Both the position numbers and the translations under genes were made by a program. From an uncultured Brevinema sp. (GTDB lineage Bacteria > Spirochaetota > Brevinematia > Brevinematales > Brevinemataceae), in contig CAMQSH010000080.1 in assembly GCA_947036575.1 (NCBI GenBank), positions 1 to 8,436 of the forward strand: 8,436 nt of DNA, given 5' to 3'. Of this stretch, positions 6,531-8,436 are shown piece by piece (the first letter of the stretch is position 1; every line of letters begins with the position of its first letter). The notes under the pieces are model-generated. The model worked only from the letters and a program-made list of their open reading frames with translations, searched no databases and was not told the origin of the DNA.

Positions 6531-8156
6531 ATCGTTGCAAGGCCCCTCGCAGTTTCTCCGATCGCCTTTGTTTCCGCGCTGGTCTTGCATTCTCCGGTCG
6601 GGTTTAGGGCAGTCGTATATCCAGTGTCCTTTTTCCCCGCAATTGTAACACACATCTCGGCCTTGTTCTTGGCTATTCCGGAAACCATCTTGTCTCCAGT
6701 AACCCCCTCGGCCCCGGCCCCGGCCTCGGCCCCGGCCTCGGCCTTGTTCTCGGCCTTGTTCTGGCCTCCTCATTATGGCCACGCTAGCAGCGTGGAGGGC
6801 CACAGCTCTGGTCTCGTTGATCTTTTCGGACTGTCTCTTTGTTTTGTCCTGGATATGGTCTGCATGCTGAACAATTTTCATCAATCGCTCATGCTTCCAA
6901 CCAACCAGTGCATCTTTGATTTCATCAGCTGTTGTTCCCGTCAGGCCGTCCAAGAAGTAGCTCTTCAAGTGGGCTTCCCATGGCCCGTATTCCGCGTTGC
7001 CGTCGGCGGGCCGTTCGATGCCACAGTTCTCATTATACACGTCTGTGATACGACTTAGATATGTATAAATGTTCTCATTTTCAAATTGTCTGATGCTGTG
7101 AATTTTTGCGAGGTTGACGTTGACTGGATATATTCTGGTCAATGCCTGGACCAGTGCTGCCACCATAGCATGGTAGGGCGCGTTGTTGATGTGACCGTAG
7201 TCCACCTCCACCAGTCGGAGATTGTCCGTCGCAGCTGGTAAAGCTTGGCTCACTCGTCCGATATTAGCACCTAGATGGAGGGTTAGAAGGCGGCGGAGTT
7301 CACCCTGGGTAGGTTTTATCTCCTGGATAAGAATCAGGAGTTTTTCGGAGAACTTTTGACCACCGCATTCCCATGGTTTCGGAAGGGTTGCAACCGCCTC
7401 CTTCATGTCCTTATGGCTCCAATGACGAAAAACCATCATTGGTCCCGCTTGGCCTGCCACTTCCACCAGTGGACACAGTACTCCTTCGGCGTCTGTATCG
7501 TCGCCACTGCTTTCGTCCTCCGAGGTGTCATATTTCATCTGGGTAACGGATCGGGTTACCGGATGACCCTCCCTTGGCTTTGGTATCCGCGACTTTCTCT
7601 TTTTCTTCTTTGTGTCGTTATTAGATGTGTATACTGGCGGTGTTAACGTCGGGTATAGGGGAGCCGTGACGTAGGGTAGTTGTCCTGGTTGGACCGGCTG
7701 GACCGCTGGCTGAACCGCTGGCTGGAGCACTGCTTGGGGCGCTTGCAGGATCGCTGGCTGGGGTTGGATGGCGGGAGGGGGGGGCGCGTTGTCCAAGTCC
7801 GGGTCTAATTTAACAAGACTAAATGCAGATGGGTTATTTTTCTCCCCATCCCTCCCCATTTTATCTCGTTTAGTCTTGTTTTCCCGTCTTTCTGCCTCTT
7901 CCTTCCATAACATATACATTTCCCAATCCCCTTTATACTTATTTTTAGCCTTTTTATTTTTAGTTTCCTCTTGCTTCTCTATCATTTTCTGTTTTAAATT
8001 CACCAATTGTGCGACACTTAGGCTTCCCGTTGGCCAACCCAATTTCTCCCATTCGGCAATTGACCTTGTTACTGTTTTACCATATTTATTTTTCATAAAA
8101 ATGCAATTTGCATTGTCAGCTTTAGGCGACTCTTCTCTGCCTTGATTATTACCCAT
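6528..8156 (-). CDS. gag: Gag polyprotein (matrix, linker, capsid, nucleocapsid)
   Basis: Structural precursor of 542 residues. The start is the ATG at 8156 (AAAATGG, strong context); a GTG two codons upstream is ignored. Gly2 follows Met directly, consistent with N-myristoylation and membrane targeting, although residue 6 is Gly rather than Ser/Thr. The matrix region runs to about 120 with charged coiled segments. A Pro/Gln-rich linker holds late-domain motifs LYPTL (167-171, ALIX type) and PPVY (173-176, NEDD4 type), followed by a basic KKKKRK cluster and an acidic patch. Capsid probably begins at the Pro of PLVEVAG (about 229) and includes a major homology-like stretch near 355-375 (RQFENENIYTYLSRI). 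Nucleocapsid has an Arg-Gly repeat (469-485) and one zinc knuckle CX2CX4HX4C at 503-516, with aromatic residues Y504 and W512. It ends at UGA 6530-6528, followed by in-frame protease. The frame is intact. Confidence 0.95.
   Translation of the reverse strand: MGNNQGREESPKADNANCIFMKNKYGKTVTRSIAEWEKLGWPTGSLSVAQLVNLKQKMIEKQEETKNKKAKNKYKGDWEMYMLWKEEAERRENKTKRDKMGRDGEKNNPSAFSLVKLDPDLDNAPPPPAIQPQPAILQAPQAVLQPAVQPAVQPVQPGQLPYVTAPLYPTLTPPVYTSNNDTKKKKRKSRIPKPREGHPVTRSVTQMKYDTSEDESSGDDTDAEGVLCPLVEVAGQAGPMMVFRHWSHKDMKEAVATLPKPWECGGQKFSEKLLILIQEIKPTQGELRRLLTLHLGANIGRVSQALPAATDNLRLVEVDYGHINNAPYHAMVAALVQALTRIYPVNVNLAKIHSIRQFENENIYTYLSRITDVYNENCGIERPADGNAEYGPWEAHLKSYFLDGLTGTTADEIKDALVGWKHERLMKIVQHADHIQDKTKRQSEKINETRAVALHAASVAIMRRPEQGREQGRGRGRGRGRGRGGYWRQDGFRNSQEQGRDVCYNCGEKGHWIYDCPKPDRRMQDQRGNKGDRRNCEGPCND
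6709..6762 (-). repeat. Hexanucleotide repeat encoding the Arg-Gly tract of nucleocapsid
   Basis: On the plus strand a CGGCCY unit repeats six times in tandem (6709-6744) and then alternates with TGTTCT (6745-6762). On the coding strand this gives the (RG)n run just before the zinc knuckle. Such RG tracts bind nucleic acid and recall the GR boxes of foamy virus Gag. The near-identical units suggest expansion by slippage. Confidence 0.85.
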
Positions 8157-8275
8157 TTTCACAATTTACTTAATTATTCTACTCAATTTACTCTTCTTAA
8201 AAATCTTCCTTATCCTAACTATTTAAATCGGATGACCTAAACTTCTTTTATTCTACCTTATTGTTCGCATATGAT

Positions 8276-8285
8276 GTTGGCCAAC
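8276..8285. promoter_or_regulatory. 10-nt palindrome GTTGGCCAAC, possible dimer initiation site
   Basis: A perfect self-complementary decamer lies in the leader between the splice donor and gag. Retroviral leaders commonly use a GC-rich palindrome in a hairpin loop to start genomic RNA dimerisation. Being downstream of the donor it would be present only in unspliced RNA, as expected for packaging. I see no strong flanking stem, so this is tentative. Confidence 0.3.
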
Positions 8286-8303
8286 TCTTGATTCACTTCA
8301 CCT

Positions 8304-8357
8304 CTACTTACACGGCGTCCCGTGTTTTTTTGAAACTCCTATGTTTCCTATGGCCAT
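8304..8357 (-). CDS. Leader uORF / possible spliced Env leader peptide
   Basis: ATG at 8357-8355 in strong context (GAAATGG) opens MAIGNIGVSKKHGTPCK and then TAG at 8306-8304. The donor GT lies inside the Cys codon, so in unspliced RNA the uORF is 17 codons, while splicing removes its stop. After 15 full codons plus T, joining to the acceptor at 2078 gives T|CC ACC ATG GAG, in frame with Env. From memory, snakehead retrovirus has a comparable short leader peptide spliced onto Env. Whether translation actually starts here is unproven. Confidence 0.4.
   Translation of the reverse strand: MAIGNIGVSKKHGTPCK
8306..8313 (-). promoter_or_regulatory. Candidate major splice donor
   Basis: The minus strand reads GCCGT|GTAAGTAG, with the intron starting at 8311. 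All six intronic positions match the U1-complementary consensus GTAAGT; the exon side (CGT rather than CAG) is weaker. It lies about 155 nt before gag ATG, where a retrovirus needs its donor for the env mRNA. Confidence 0.55.
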
Positions 8358-8436
8358 TTCACACGCCCCTCCGTGTAGGAGTATGACTCCCGTTCTTTTA
8401 CGCCCCCCTCGACGATGGAGATCAATACCAGTCCTT

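Larger units (their letters stand above)
1..8436 (-). mobile_element. Endogenous retrovirus (gamma/epsilon-like), internal region without complete LTRs
   Basis: The minus strand carries leader, gag, pro, pol, env and a polypurine tract in canonical retroviral order, with diagnostic motifs in each gene: a CCHC knuckle, the protease DSGA, RT YVDD, integrase HHCC plus D,D-35-E, and an Env furin site with CX6CC. The gag stop followed by in-frame protease, the integrase C-terminal GPY/F-like region and the gamma-type Env place it with class I (gamma/epsilon-like) elements. The coding capacity is nearly intact, which suggests a recent insertion. Neither LTR, target-site duplication nor PBS is visible, so boundaries and age cannot be measured here. 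A teleost host is inferred from resemblance only. Confidence 0.95.
8157..8436 (-). other. Gag leader (5' untranslated region, 3' part)
   Basis: About 280 nt upstream of gag ATG. It contains a short uORF, a consensus splice donor, a 10-nt palindrome and a small hairpin (GGAGT-CAT-ACTCC, 8390-8378), then an AT-rich stretch toward gag. I examined each TGG as a possible PBS start; none is followed by a sequence matching a tRNA 3' end that I know. The PBS and 5' LTR therefore probably lie beyond 8436. Confidence 0.7.

Noticed and set aside
6241..6540. Minus-strand 99-codon ORF in the pol frame upstream of protease
   Set aside because: The protease core motif DSGA is in the gag frame over this interval. 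This frame has no domain and is followed by stops before pol opens.
6525..7058. Plus-strand ORF of 177 codons antisense to capsid/nucleocapsid
   Set aside because: It mirrors the RG-rich, GC-biased gag codons, has low-complexity Ala/Ser/Pro content, no recognisable domain and no promoter evidence. I treat it as a shadow frame rather than an HBZ-like antisense gene.
8304..8357. Fusion of the leader uORF to env through an acceptor at 2397
   Set aside because: An acceptor-like CCAG|GAG exists at 2397, but the join creates TGA immediately (T|GA), so it cannot carry the leader peptide onward.
8163..8436. Primer-binding site in the leader
   Set aside because: Minus-strand TGG sites (for example TGGTATTGATC near 8430, TGGCCATAGG near 8353, TGGCCAACATC near 8281) do not match the 3' ends of tRNAs I know (Pro, Lys, Arg, Leu, Thr, Trp, His, Gln and others).

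Overview
The window is almost entirely one endogenous retrovirus (provirus) lying on the minus strand, read from 8436 down to 1. It holds leader, gag, pro-pol, env and polypurine tract. The primer-binding site and 5' LTR lie beyond base 8436. The 3' LTR is outside the window or only just begins below base 85. The virus type is gammaretrovirus/epsilonretrovirus-like: one CCHC zinc knuckle in Gag, MLV-like RT, RNase H and integrase, and a gamma-type Env with a CXXC in SU and CX6CC in TM. The composition and the Env/Pol character resemble teleost fish ERVs. That host assignment is inference from family resemblance; no host gene is present.

Layout on the minus strand: leader 8436-8157 (short strong-context uORF, consensus splice donor, palindrome); gag 8156-6528 (542 aa, ending in UGA); protease continuing in the gag frame 6527-6093; pol 6153-2155 in the -1 frame (end of protease, a domain of about 120 aa resembling 2H phosphoesterases, RT, RNase H, integrase); env 2073-106 (655 aa); polypurine tract 107-86 directly abutting the env stop. 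gag, pol and env are each open over their full length. The one break is a frame change inside the protease.

Expression logic visible in the sequence: Gag-Pro would be made by readthrough of the gag UGA, which is followed by an 8-nt spacer and an 8-bp stem, the arrangement known from MLV. Pol then needs a -1 frame change inside the protease. Either this copy has lost one base, which I favour, or it uses a CCCTTTA slippery heptamer. Env has a perfect Kozak start just after a strong splice acceptor. A uORF in the leader crosses the likely splice donor in a phase that would fuse 15 leader residues in frame onto Env.

Most notable points: the HxI/HxS two-histidine domain between protease and RT; the possible spliced leader peptide on Env; an AUG-less 163-codon overlapping ORF that an alternative acceptor would also join in frame; and an Ig V-like N-terminal domain in SU. 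No PBS, tRNA, CRISPR array or plus-strand gene could be supported.
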